Shown here piece by piece: positions 7,678 to 15,400 of a DNA stretch of 20,753 nucleotides. The position numbers were made by a program, and so were the translations under genes. Position 1 is the first letter of the stretch, and each line of letters begins with the position of its first letter. The stretch comes from Planctomycetota bacterium. Lineage in GTDB: Bacteria > Planctomycetota > Phycisphaerae > WQYP01. The DNA is taken from the NCBI GenBank assembly GCA_021798635.1, contig JAJZGH010000058.1:1-20753 (forward strand). Direction: 5' to 3'. The notes beneath the pieces were generated by a model. That model saw nothing but the letters and a program-made list of their open reading frames with translations, made no database searches and was not told the origin of the DNA.

Positions 7678-8136
7678 TCACCTATTTTTTCGACCAAAGA
7701 TCAGAGCATCGACGGAAAGCATTCCCGGCCCGCTGACGAGAATCAAGCCGCAAATGGCGATCAAAACCAACTGAAAATCTATGGACCCAAAACCGCCGGC
7801 GTAGGATACGCAGATAATCCCGATCAGATTAAGGATCAGAAAAATACTCACGATTCGCGAGAGCAGTCCGACAATAATTAATATACCGCCGGAAAATTGC
7901 GTGATGCCCGCAGAATACGCCCAGACGGCGGTGGGCAAGATCGGCAGGTGGTCCGAGGCCAGCATCTGGATAAATGGGTGCATACCCTGGCCGCCGAAAA
8001 GTCTAAATAAAAATTGCCCGCTGTAGTAGATAAAGATGATGCCCAGCATCACCCGCACCAGCAGGGTACCCAATCCGGTTGCCAGTATTGAGCTTGCGCA
8101 TGTGACGGTGGTCGTTGTTTCGGTGTTCGCTGCCAT
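7678..8136 (-). CDS. DoxX family membrane protein
   Basis: A 152-residue integral membrane protein with four predicted helices (roughly 20-45, 65-90, 92-112 and 115-140). Seen: the DoxX pattern of a first helix with an Arg (LLVRVMLGIIFIYYSGQFLFRLFGG), a helix around AGITQFSGGILIIVGLLSR, and a last helix before GPGMLSVDALIFGR. Family members are linked to quinone or thiosulfate redox and oxidative stress, but most have no known reaction. The start is the ATG at 8136 with AGGAG nine bases upstream; an in-frame ATG at 8166 has no ribosome site. It is upstream of the cytochrome-porin block on the same strand, separated by 209 bases that hold the palindrome. Confidence 0.82.
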   Translation of the reverse strand: MAANTETTTTVTCASSILATGLGTLLVRVMLGIIFIYYSGQFLFRLFGGQGMHPFIQMLASDHLPILPTAVWAYSAGITQFSGGILIIVGLLSRIVSIFLILNLIGIICVSYAGGFGSIDFQLVLIAICGLILVSGPGMLSVDALIFGRKNR

Positions 8137-8465
8137 GATAGAAAACTCCTGTAAAGAGACATACAATTTTTGAATTCGCCCCCAACAGCGGAATTTTTGG
8201 CGTGGCCTGATGAATTACTGAATTCTTTGCCCTGACCACGCTTTATTCGCGCCGCGACCTCGAAGTCATCTTTCAGCAGCTACCTGTCAGGGTACGGCCT
8301 GCAAGGGTCCGGGTCAAGGAAGGACTATTTTCCGGCTGGACGTTTCCGGACCGCTTTTGAAAAAATGGCGGGCGGTCCGGCTTTGGAGTTTTGCCTTGCC
8401 TGCAGTTCGTGTATACTTCCCGCAGGTTTTCCGGGTCACGATTTATCTCTTGAAAGGATGGGTCC
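8137..8465. other. Intergenic region between the divergent DoxX and sulfotransferase genes, with an inverted repeat
   Basis: No convincing ORF. An inverted repeat with exact 9-base arms, CCGGACCGC (8346-8354) and GCGGTCCGG (8372-8380), encloses a 17-base A/T-rich loop. Further right, TATACT (8412-8417) is a possible -10 box for the sulfotransferase, with only a poor -35 (TTTTGC, 8389-8394 region) in front. No clear promoter for DoxX was found on the other strand. Confidence 0.45.
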
Positions 8466-9293
8466 ATGTTCGACAAAAAACTGGTGTTTAACGCCTCGCT
8501 GCCGCGCTCGGGTTCCACGCTGATGCAGAATATTCTGGCGCAAAATCCACGATTTTATTGCACGCCCACCAGCGGTGTTATTGATCTGATGCTGGCATCG
8601 CGAAAATATTACACCGAGCTGGCTGAGTTCAAAGCCCAGGATCCGGACCTCATGCAAAAAGGATTTTTGAACTATTGCCGCTATGGCATCAACGGCTTTT
8701 ATGAAGGTGTCACCGATAAGCCGGTATGTGTGGACAAATGCCGCAGTTGGTTTCATTACCATGACTGGGTCAAACAATACGTGCCGAATCCGAAATATAT
8801 TGTGTGCGTCCGTGATTTACGCGCCATTCTCTCATCCATGGAAAAGCTTTTCAGAAAGAACCGGGACCGTGCCGATGCCGATGAAGTTACCGGAACCCTG
8901 ACCATGATCACGGTCAATAATCGCGTCATGCGCTGGCTTAACGGGCCGCCGGTTGGCATCGCTATCGGTCGGCTGATCGAAGCTATTCAGACCAATCTGC
9001 TTCGGCAGCTTCATGTGGTGCGTTTTGAAGATTTAACCACCAATCCAGCCGATGTCATGAAGCGTGTCTATGATTATCTGGAAGAACCGTATTTTGAGCA
9101 TGATTTCAACAATGTTGGACAGATGACGCAGGAAAATGATCAGTATCACACTATTTACGGGGATCATCGCATTCGCAGCAAGGTTGAGCCTGTAACGCCC
9201 GATTTTGTCGATGTTCTTGGAAAAGATCTTTGTAACATGGTGCGAACCAATTACGCTCTGTTTTACAACGCGTTTTATCCCGATAAGCGATAA
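8466..9293 (+). CDS. Sulfotransferase (PAPS-dependent)
   Basis: A 275-residue cytoplasmic enzyme that would move a sulfuryl group from PAPS to an acceptor. Seen: the 5'-phosphosulfate loop LPRSGSTLM (12-20) near the N-terminus, the 3'-phosphate motif around YIVCVRDLRAILSSMEK (110-126), and later VVRFEDLTTNPADVMKRVYDYL, a standard sulfotransferase helix. AAAGGA precedes the ATG at 8466. The length fits the PF00685/PF13469 type. The next gene starts 25 bases downstream on the same strand. The acceptor is unknown; a cellulose-synthase-like glycosyltransferase in the same run makes a glycan plausible. Confidence 0.85.
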   Translation: MFDKKLVFNASLPRSGSTLMQNILAQNPRFYCTPTSGVIDLMLASRKYYTELAEFKAQDPDLMQKGFLNYCRYGINGFYEGVTDKPVCVDKCRSWFHYHDWVKQYVPNPKYIVCVRDLRAILSSMEKLFRKNRDRADADEVTGTLTMITVNNRVMRWLNGPPVGIAIGRLIEAIQTNLLRQLHVVRFEDLTTNPADVMKRVYDYLEEPYFEHDFNNVGQMTQENDQYHTIYGDHRIRSKVEPVTPDFVDVLGKDLCNMVRTNYALFYNAFYPDKR

Positions 9294-9318
9294 TACGCCT
9301 GCCATGGAAGTGTCGCCC

Positions 9319-10434
9319 ATGAAAGTCATGCCAACCAGATTCAACATGCGTACCGCCGATGAACAGTTAGTCCGCGCTGCGGAAGCTCTATGTGGCGGCA
9401 AATTGGTGGGACTTCCTACCGAGACAGTATACGGCATTGCCGCCGGCTTGGCACAACCTGCCGGACTTCAGGCACTAAAAGAAACCTTGAATATTCAGAA
9501 CCATCCCGCCTGGGTGATTCATGTAAGCTCGGCAGACCGCATTTCCGACGTTGTTTCCCATGTCCCCCCGCTGGCTCGCCGTCTCGCCCGTGGATTGTGG
9601 CCCGGGCCGCTTTCCATTCAATTGCCGCTGCCGCAAGCGGATGTGGAGCGCCTGGTGGAGTTGACGGGGAGGCAGTCCGCCGGCGAAATAATGGTGGATG
9701 GCCGCGTGACCTTACGCTGCCCGGAAATTGAAATAACCCGTCAAATTATCGACCTCGCCGGCGAACTTGTGACCATCGTGGGGGCATCGGGTAATCAACT
9801 GGTAGACCGTGCGGAGAATTTGCCGCCGGAAATACATCGGCAGTTATCGGTTACCGTTGCGGGACCGCCGCCGCGCTATAAAAAACTCTCCACCCTGGTG
9901 CGCGTTACGGGGCATCAACTGGAGATTCTGCGCGAAGGTGCCATCGCCCAACGCGTAATTCGCCGCCTGGAGGATACGGTGATCGTTTTTGTTTGCAGCG
10001 GCAATACCTGTCGGTCCCCTATGGCCGCGGGGCTGGCTTCGCAGATACTGGCGGAGCGACTTCATATTCCGGTCGACGAGTTGCCGGCGCGCCATATTCT
10101 GGTGCGTTCCGCCGGAGTTCACGCCGTGGGGGGCATGCCGCCGGCGGCAGATGCGGTGAAAGTTCTCGGCGCCATGGGGACCGATATTCAAAAACATCGG
10201 TCCGCACCTCTCACCGATGATTTATTGCGGCGCGCCGATATGATATTTACCATGACGCAGGCGCATCGTGAAGAAATAATATCGCGTTCGCCGACGGCGC
10301 GTGAAAAAACATTCACTTTAGACCCCGATGGCGATATTAATGACCCCATCGGGCAGGGGGAACAGGTATATAGAAAAACAGCACAGCGGCTTGAAAAACT
10401 GATTCGTAATCGCGTTGTGGAGATGGAATTATGA
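9319..10434 (+). CDS. YrdC/Sua5-like domain fused to low-molecular-weight protein phosphatase
   Basis: A 371-residue two-domain protein. Residues about 14-205 look like the YrdC/Sua5 fold (threonylcarbamoyl-AMP synthase, for tRNA t6A): LPTETVYGIAAG, WPGPLSIQLPLPQ, VTLRCPE and a GASGN loop. The usual Lys-x-Arg-Pro is replaced by a stretch reading LKETLNIQNHP, so the Arg at least is missing. Residues about 218-371 are an LMW phosphatase: FVCSGNTCRSP with nucleophile Cys226 and Arg232, and Asp342 in NDPIG as the general acid. Bacillus YwlE, of this type, is a protein arginine phosphatase. The start at 9319 is chosen for a GGAAG site eight bases upstream; ATG 9304 is the alternative. It overlaps rpiB by ATGA. 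Confidence 0.85.
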   Translation: MKVMPTRFNMRTADEQLVRAAEALCGGKLVGLPTETVYGIAAGLAQPAGLQALKETLNIQNHPAWVIHVSSADRISDVVSHVPPLARRLARGLWPGPLSIQLPLPQADVERLVELTGRQSAGEIMVDGRVTLRCPEIEITRQIIDLAGELVTIVGASGNQLVDRAENLPPEIHRQLSVTVAGPPPRYKKLSTLVRVTGHQLEILREGAIAQRVIRRLEDTVIVFVCSGNTCRSPMAAGLASQILAERLHIPVDELPARHILVRSAGVHAVGGMPPAADAVKVLGAMGTDIQKHRSAPLTDDLLRRADMIFTMTQAHREEIISRSPTAREKTFTLDPDGDINDPIGQGEQVYRKTAQRLEKLIRNRVVEMEL

Positions 10435-10916
10435 ATATCGCCCTGGCCTGCGATCATCGTGGATTTAATATTAAACAACAGCTCATCGAGCAGTTGCGGG
10501 TGGAAGGCCATGGCGTGGAGGACTTTGGCGCCTTCGATGCCAAAGCCTCTGATTATCCTGATTTCGCCGTGCCTGCTTCGCTGGCCATTGTGGAGGGGAA
10601 GGCTCAGGTGGCGATTCTGCTTGATGGCAGCGGTATCGGAATGTCGATTGTGGCCAATAAAATTCCGGGCATTCGCGCTGCCATCTGTCACGATGAATTA
10701 ACGGCTGAAATTTCCCGCCGATACAACGATGCTAATGTACTATGCCTGGCGGTGGATTTACTGGGTGGTGAATTAATCCGCCGTATTGTATCGGCCTGGG
10801 TGAAAGCTCCATTTGAAGATGGCCGCCATGCCCGTCGGGTCGAGAAAATCGGTGAATTGGAGCGTCGTCTTTTTTCCGATATCCCCGCAGCGTTGAGCAA
10901 ACTTAAAAACAGTTGA
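10431..10916 (+). CDS. rpiB: RpiB/LacA/LacB-family sugar-phosphate isomerase with altered active site
   Basis: A 161-residue protein of the ribose-5-phosphate isomerase B family. Seen: ACDHRGFNIK (6-15), SDYPDFA (40-46), DGSGIGMSIVANKIPGIRAA (65-84) and SRRYNDANVL (95-104). In E. coli RpiB the base is Cys66 in CGTGVG and ring opening uses His99 in RQHND; here these positions read Asp65 and Tyr98. The phosphate-binding and fold residues are otherwise kept. It may act on another sugar phosphate or use a different base. The start codon overlaps the previous stop as ATGA, showing tight coupling with the YrdC-phosphatase fusion; the same pairing occurs unfused in Bacillus (ywlC, ywlE, ywlF). Confidence 0.87.
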   Translation: MNIALACDHRGFNIKQQLIEQLRVEGHGVEDFGAFDAKASDYPDFAVPASLAIVEGKAQVAILLDGSGIGMSIVANKIPGIRAAICHDELTAEISRRYNDANVLCLAVDLLGGELIRRIVSAWVKAPFEDGRHARRVEKIGELERRLFSDIPAALSKLKNS

Positions 10917-10950
10917 GTGTGTCCCGCTGAAGTGATCCTTGGAGCGTTGA

Positions 10951-11409
10951 ATGTCACAGCAGTCCCCCTATGACGGCGGATGTATCTTCTGCCGAATTAT
11001 CGCTGGTGAAATTCCCTGCCAGAAAATTGTGGAAAACCAAAATATTTTGTGCTTTCTGGATATTGGCCCCGTGGTTGCCGGCCACAGCCTGGTAATTCCC
11101 AAGCGTCATATTCGCAATATATTTGATATGCCTTCGGAGGTTGCTGCGGAATTAGCGTATGAACTTCCGGCTCTGGCTCGCGCGATATGCGCCGCAGTTC
11201 AAGCCCCGGCATGTCATATTCTTCTCAATAGCGGCATTGAAGCCATGCAGTCCGTTCATCACGCCCATTACCACATAATTCCGCGAAAAAGCGATGATAA
11301 CTTTTTTGTTCCGTGGCATCCCGGTAAACTTGAAACTCAGGAAGCGGAAAGCTTAATAAGTAAAATACAGGAGAAATACGAAAATACGGATAATGGCCTT
11401 TCCAAATAA
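10951..11409 (+). CDS. HIT-family nucleotide hydrolase or transferase
   Basis: A 152-residue histidine-triad protein. Seen: CIFCRIIAGEIP (11-22), the mid-domain GHSLVIPKRH (44-53), and the triad QSVHHAHYHIIPR (100-112) with His104, His106 and His108. This layout matches the Hint/HinT branch, which hydrolyses nucleoside phosphoramidates or dinucleotides. A GGAG site precedes the ATG at 10951. It follows rpiB by 34 bases on the same strand. The C-terminal 40 residues are charged and carry no motif I can name. The substrate is not predictable from sequence. Confidence 0.9.
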   Translation: MSQQSPYDGGCIFCRIIAGEIPCQKIVENQNILCFLDIGPVVAGHSLVIPKRHIRNIFDMPSEVAAELAYELPALARAICAAVQAPACHILLNSGIEAMQSVHHAHYHIIPRKSDDNFFVPWHPGKLETQEAESLISKIQEKYENTDNGLSK

Positions 11410-11411
11410 CA

Positions 11412-11561
11412 ATGGTGCATTTAATTCCTGAAAGCGTATCAATTGACCCTCAGGTATTGCAAACAACTTTTACAGGACGTAAACTCAAAAAAGGCCTATG
11501 CGCCAGTGGGCGCGTGATAATTGAGTGGTCGAAGGAATCCGCATTGGTGGCTTTGGGATAA
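11412..11561 (+). CDS. Small hypothetical protein, 49 residues
   Basis: An open frame starting 2 bases after the HIT stop and ending 3 bases before the glycosyltransferase start, filling the gap almost exactly. The product begins MVHLIPESVSIDPQVLQ and has a basic centre (GRKLKKGL) then CASGRVIIEWSKESAL. There is no signal peptide or membrane segment and I recognise no family. No clear ribosome site precedes it, so it would depend on coupling from the HIT gene. Its stop TAA overlaps the AAGGA in front of the next gene. It may be real or simply a leader that couples translation. Confidence 0.45.
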   Translation: MVHLIPESVSIDPQVLQTTFTGRKLKKGLCASGRVIIEWSKESALVALG

Positions 11562-11564
11562 GGA

Positions 11565-13109
11565 ATGATGCAAGAAACGTTAGAATTTGTGCCCATTACG
11601 CTTTATTTCGTATGCTTGGTCGTCTTGACCATTTACGGTATGCATCGCTATTGGGAAGTGTTCCTGTATTACCGGAATTCCAGAAAAATTCCGGCCAAGC
11701 CGGTTGAATTTACTGCGCTGCCGCGCGTTACGGTGCAACTGCCCCTGTTCAATGAGCGCTATGTCGCTCAACGAGTAATTTCCGCCGTCTGTGCTCTCGA
11801 TTATCCTCGCGAACTGCTGCAAATTCAGGTCCTTGATGATTCCACAGATTGTTCCGCCGGGATGGCTCGTCTGGCCTGCGAGCAATTCAGGCAGCAAGGC
11901 TTTGATATTCAGTATATTCACCGGACCAATCGTATGGGATTCAAGGCCGGAGCGCTGGAAAACGGCATGGCCTCTTCTACCGGTGAATTTATAGCCATTT
12001 TTGATGCGGATTTCGTGCCCCGCCGGGAAATGCTGCGGGCCGTTATCCATGAATTTACCGATCCGCACATTGGCTGTGTGCAAACCCGCTGGGAACATCT
12101 CAATAGAACCCAGTCGCTGCTGACGCGATCGCAGGCTATTTTCCTTGACGGTCATTTTGTTATTGAGCATACGGCGCGCAGCCGCAGCGGCAGATTTATC
12201 AATTTTAACGGTACCGGCGGCGTATGGCGGAAGACCGCAATTGTGGACGCCGGCGGCTGGCAGCATGATACGTTGACCGAGGACATGGACTTATCTTACC
12301 GCGCCCAGTTGCACGGCTGGCGGATTAAATATCTCGGCGATGTAACATCACCGGCGGAGTTGCCGCCCGAAATTACAGCGTTTAAGCAACAGCAGCATCG
12401 CTGGACTAAAGGCAGTGTCCAAACGTCGTTGAAACTGCTGCCAACGGTCTTGCGCTCATCACAGCCGTGGCCTGTAAAAATTGAGGCGTTTTTTCATCTT
12501 ACTTCCGGTGTGGTCTATCCGTTGGCAGTCCTCGTTGCGATTCTATTTTTTCCCGCTTTTTGTTTTGCTGGTGCCGGTGTGCTTTCTGCATCCTATCCCA
12601 TTCTCTGGTTGGTTATGTCGGTGCTTTTTACACTCCTGACGTTTTCCGCCGGCACGTTTTATGTGGTGGCGCAGCGGGAAATCAAAGAGAATTATTTTGC
12701 CGGTATTCTGCTGGTGCCCTTTTTAATGGCCATTGGAATGGGAATAAGTCTGGCCAACGCTATCGCGGTTATTGAGGGCTTGACGGGGCATCAGAGCGAA
12801 TTTGTACGCACCCCAAAATATGGTGTAGGAACCCATGAATCACCGGATCAATGGAAACGCCGTGCCGGAGCATTTTCCCATAAGGCGCAGTGGATTCCAT
12901 TTGCGGAAGTGGCCATTGGACTTTATTTGCTGGCCTGCATTGTCATTGCGCTCTGGTTTGACCGGGCTGCCTCCTGCGTGCCATATATGCTTATTTTCAT
13001 GTTTGGCTACCTCTATGTCGGAAGTTTATCCCTGCACCGCCTTTGGCAGTCGCGGCGTGACATAAAAGCCGATACTTTTGAGATCCTATCCCCGTCGGCA
13101 GTCGTATAA
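11565..13109 (+). CDS. Family 2 glycosyltransferase, cellulose-synthase-like membrane enzyme
   Basis: A 514-residue processive-type beta-glycosyltransferase. Seen: an N-terminal membrane helix (about 10-27), the GT-A domain with Asp91/Asp92 (VLDDST), DAD (147-149), TED (238-240) and the QQHRW motif (276-280) typical of cellulose, mannan and related synthases, then about five membrane helices (roughly 305-500). It should use a nucleotide sugar in the cytoplasm and build or export a glycan through the membrane. An in-frame TAA stands at 11559, so the start is ATG 11565 or 11568; AAGGA at 11560-11564 favours 11568 slightly. No PilZ domain is present. Product identity (glucan, mannan or glycolipid) cannot be told. 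Confidence 0.88.
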   Translation: MMQETLEFVPITLYFVCLVVLTIYGMHRYWEVFLYYRNSRKIPAKPVEFTALPRVTVQLPLFNERYVAQRVISAVCALDYPRELLQIQVLDDSTDCSAGMARLACEQFRQQGFDIQYIHRTNRMGFKAGALENGMASSTGEFIAIFDADFVPRREMLRAVIHEFTDPHIGCVQTRWEHLNRTQSLLTRSQAIFLDGHFVIEHTARSRSGRFINFNGTGGVWRKTAIVDAGGWQHDTLTEDMDLSYRAQLHGWRIKYLGDVTSPAELPPEITAFKQQQHRWTKGSVQTSLKLLPTVLRSSQPWPVKIEAFFHLTSGVVYPLAVLVAILFFPAFCFAGAGVLSASYPILWLVMSVLFTLLTFSAGTFYVVAQREIKENYFAGILLVPFLMAIGMGISLANAIAVIEGLTGHQSEFVRTPKYGVGTHESPDQWKRRAGAFSHKAQWIPFAEVAIGLYLLACIVIALWFDRAASCVPYMLIFMFGYLYVGSLSLHRLWQSRRDIKADTFEILSPSAVV

Positions 13110-13160
13110 CGTGTGCGTGAACTGTTTATAGAGAATTCTTGGTAATTATGGAGTCATGTG

Positions 13161-13727
13161 ATGAACCCCACAGTTAGAATCGGTGTCGCTTCTTTTATTC
13201 TTGGTGCAGTGCTTACGACCACGCTGCTGGTGTTTCACCCGATGCGACCGCTCGTAGCTCAGACTGCGCCTGCGCCGGCAGCGGCTTCCATGAAGCCCGT
13301 TTACATTCACATGGATGGCGCCAATGCGTTTGTGGAATCCATTGTTGCTGTTGCGCCGGGGGAGCCGGTGATTTTTATTAATGAAGATACCGGAGCGCAC
13401 ATGGTCAACGGTTATAACCCGACCACGGGCCAGCCGAATGCCGCCATTAATTCAGGAATGCTCATGGGAACCACAGGGGCCAAGGCCGGTGTGCATAGCT
13501 ATAAGCTGGTGCTGACCAAACCCGGCATTTATCCGTATTACTGCCCGGTTCACGCCATACTTTCCAAGATTTATCATCACAGCGTTCAGCCGGCCCACCG
13601 ACCGGGCGTACACGGTTTTCCCGGTGCCATGGCCGGCGTGATTATTGTCACCACCGATCCCGCCCTGATCGCCCAGAATCCGCCAAGCAGCAAAAAGAAA
13701 ATTCTTTCTGATTATTTCGGCGGTTGA
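13161..13727 (+). CDS. Exported cupredoxin (plastocyanin/azurin-like)
   Basis: A 188-residue secreted or membrane-anchored blue-copper-type protein. Seen: an N-terminal hydrophobic segment (about 7-25), a Pro/Ala linker, and copper ligand candidates His80 (GAHMVNGY), Cys128 and His131 (YPYYCPVHA), with Met157 (GAMAGVIIV) as a possible axial ligand. The C-terminus is short and Lys-rich. GGAG lies seven bases before the ATG at 13161; the GTG one codon earlier is less well placed. It follows the glycosyltransferase by 51 bases on the same strand. It could be a periplasmic electron carrier; the His-rich loop after Cys128 (KIYHHSVQPAHRPGVHG) is longer than usual and might bind extra metal. Confidence 0.82.
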   Translation: MNPTVRIGVASFILGAVLTTTLLVFHPMRPLVAQTAPAPAAASMKPVYIHMDGANAFVESIVAVAPGEPVIFINEDTGAHMVNGYNPTTGQPNAAINSGMLMGTTGAKAGVHSYKLVLTKPGIYPYYCPVHAILSKIYHHSVQPAHRPGVHGFPGAMAGVIIVTTDPALIAQNPPSSKKKILSDYFGG

Positions 13728-13768
13728 TGGAATGGCTCCCGCGGGGGACCCAAGCAGGAGTCCATGCG

Positions 13769-14539
13769 ATGACAACACCGTCCCGTATTGCCGCCCAGAT
13801 GTATACGCTGCGCGAGTTTTGTAAAACACCGACGGATATCGCGGCAACCATGGCACGCGTCAGAAAAATCGGCTATCAGGCGATTCAAGCTTCCGGAATG
13901 GGGCCTATTGAGACGCAGGAATTGGCCAAAATTCTCTCCGGCGAAGGCCTGACGTGCTGCGCAACACATGTTTCACTGGATCGCCTGATGCAGGAACCGG
14001 AAAAAGTCGCCGAGGAACACCACATCCTGGCTTGCCGGTACACCGCCATACCCATCGCCCCGGTTCCTTACAGAAAATCTGCCGCAGGCTATGCCCAATG
14101 CGCGGCACTGGCCACGCAGGCTGCGCGGACTCTTCAACCGCTGGGCCTGCATGTTTCCTACCATAATCATTCGTTTGAGTTCCAGCGTTTTGGAAAAAAA
14201 AACGGACTGGAAATATTTTTTGATCATGCGGACGCGAAGCTGGTAGGTGCTGAGTTAGATACGTATTGGGTTCAACACGGGGGCGGTGATCCTGCCGCCT
14301 GGATAGAAGTTCTCTCATCGCGTCAGCCTCTGCTGCATCTCAAAGATATGGTCATTTGTGAGGATCGACAAATCATGGCAGAAGTGGGGGAGGGTAATCT
14401 AAACTGGCCCGCTATTTTGGCTGCCGCCGCCAAAGTCGGAGTTCAATGGTACATTATTGAGCAGGACGTTTGCCAACGTGATCCGTTTGAAAGCCTGAAG
14501 ATCAGCTTGGAAAATCTCCGCGCGATGGGCATTTCATAG
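13769..14539 (+). CDS. Sugar phosphate isomerase/epimerase (xylose-isomerase-like TIM barrel)
   Basis: A 256-residue TIM-barrel protein of the AP-endonuclease-2/IolE-like superfamily. Seen: RIAAQMYTLREF at the first strand, VSYHNHSFEF (about strand 5), GAELDTYWVQHGGGDPAAWI, LLHLKDM with the metal-site His and Asp, and AEVGEGNLNW plus a late IIEQD, which together form the divalent metal site of this family. The ATG at 13769 has AGGAG eight bases upstream; an earlier in-frame TTG overlaps the cupredoxin stop and is not preferred. No signal peptide, so cytoplasmic. It is the last gene of the plus-strand run and converges with the LolA-like gene, 18 bases apart. Substrate unknown. Confidence 0.88.
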   Translation: MTTPSRIAAQMYTLREFCKTPTDIAATMARVRKIGYQAIQASGMGPIETQELAKILSGEGLTCCATHVSLDRLMQEPEKVAEEHHILACRYTAIPIAPVPYRKSAAGYAQCAALATQAARTLQPLGLHVSYHNHSFEFQRFGKKNGLEIFFDHADAKLVGAELDTYWVQHGGGDPAAWIEVLSSRQPLLHLKDMVICEDRQIMAEVGEGNLNWPAILAAAAKVGVQWYIIEQDVCQRDPFESLKISLENLRAMGIS

Positions 14540-14557
14540 CCGCAATACCCCTGGAAA

Positions 14558-15400
14558 CTACGGGCCACGGTAATGTTTCACCACAACCGTCCATCCGCTT
14601 CCCGGTGGTGATAAATGAAAATCATGCCGCATGGGTTTATTCAGGACAACCTTGCTTAGCAGGGCGGTCGTGGGAGTTCCGTCGGGATCCGTGCGGATTA
14701 TTTTAATCGGAAGCCATAGTCGCGTATTGATCCAGAAATCCACTTCTACAAAAGTAAACGCCGATTTATCACGTGGAATAAGTTTTAAGCCAACCGTATG
14801 CGGGGGCATTTTTTTATTTTTGAGCAATTGGACGTGAAATTCTCTTTCCACATCCGCGGGCTTTTGCCCAATGGGAATTGGCAGCGGCCCCTGGCCAAGG
14901 CGCAATGGATTGAATTTTTTTCCCGGTGGCGCGATCTCAATTTTCCGGAATATTTTGGCGCTTCCGTTGCGGTCGATAAGCCAGTGACCATCAAAAACAA
15001 TATCATGATCCGCATGGCGTTTGGCAATGGCTCCATCAACCACCAGCATATTAAAACGGATATCAAATCGGGTGGTTGAGTTTTTCTGCTGATACCAGAT
15101 ATGGCCGATATTCATATCCTTTTCATCGGTTCGCAGATGATGCACCTGCACAACCAGATGGGCCTGAAAATTGCGCAGCGTTTTACCGCGGCTCTGCAAA
15201 GCATTGAGAATCATAAGGATCTTCGCGTGCAGCAGTTTTGCTTGGGCCATTGCGACAGGGGCCGAGCTACCAGCAGATTGTTGCCGGGCCGCCGCGTGCA
15301 GGCCACGGCCAGCCCCTGCCAGCAAGACAACGGCTAAGAGCAGCATATTTGTCATGACGCGCAGTAGGGCGTTCTGATAATTCATGCGTAAATGGTTCAT
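14558..15400 (-). CDS. Exported LolA-like (outer-membrane lipoprotein sorting type) protein
   Basis: A 280-residue exported protein. Seen: a signal segment (about 13-36: LRVMTNMLLLAVVLLAGAG), an Ala/Gln-rich spacer, then strands of the LolA/LolB or DUF1571-like half barrel: FQAHLVVQVHHLRTDE, HIWYQQKNSTTRFDIRF, FDGHWLIDRN, a NPLRLGQGPLPIPIGQKP loop, TVGLKLIPRD, EVDFWINTRLWLPIKIIRTD, and TALLSKVVLN. Such proteins are frequent in Planctomycetes, where their cargo is unknown. The ATG at 15400 overlaps the stop of a 34-codon ORF as ATGA and has only a weak own ribosome site, so coupling is likely. A start at codon 6 or 16 is possible. Confidence 0.75.
   Translation of the reverse strand: MNHLRMNYQNALLRVMTNMLLLAVVLLAGAGRGLHAAARQQSAGSSAPVAMAQAKLLHAKILMILNALQSRGKTLRNFQAHLVVQVHHLRTDEKDMNIGHIWYQQKNSTTRFDIRFNMLVVDGAIAKRHADHDIVFDGHWLIDRNGSAKIFRKIEIAPPGKKFNPLRLGQGPLPIPIGQKPADVEREFHVQLLKNKKMPPHTVGLKLIPRDKSAFTFVEVDFWINTRLWLPIKIIRTDPDGTPTTALLSKVVLNKPMRHDFHLSPPGSGWTVVVKHYRGP

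Noticed and set aside
7110..7881. Plus-strand open frames over the cytochrome c and DoxX genes
   Set aside because: They mirror genes with a heme motif and membrane helices on the other strand and would cross the palindrome region without any starting signal.
11580..12266. Minus-strand open frame of 228 codons
   Set aside because: Antisense to the catalytic part of the glycosyltransferase; the product is of low quality and shows no domain.
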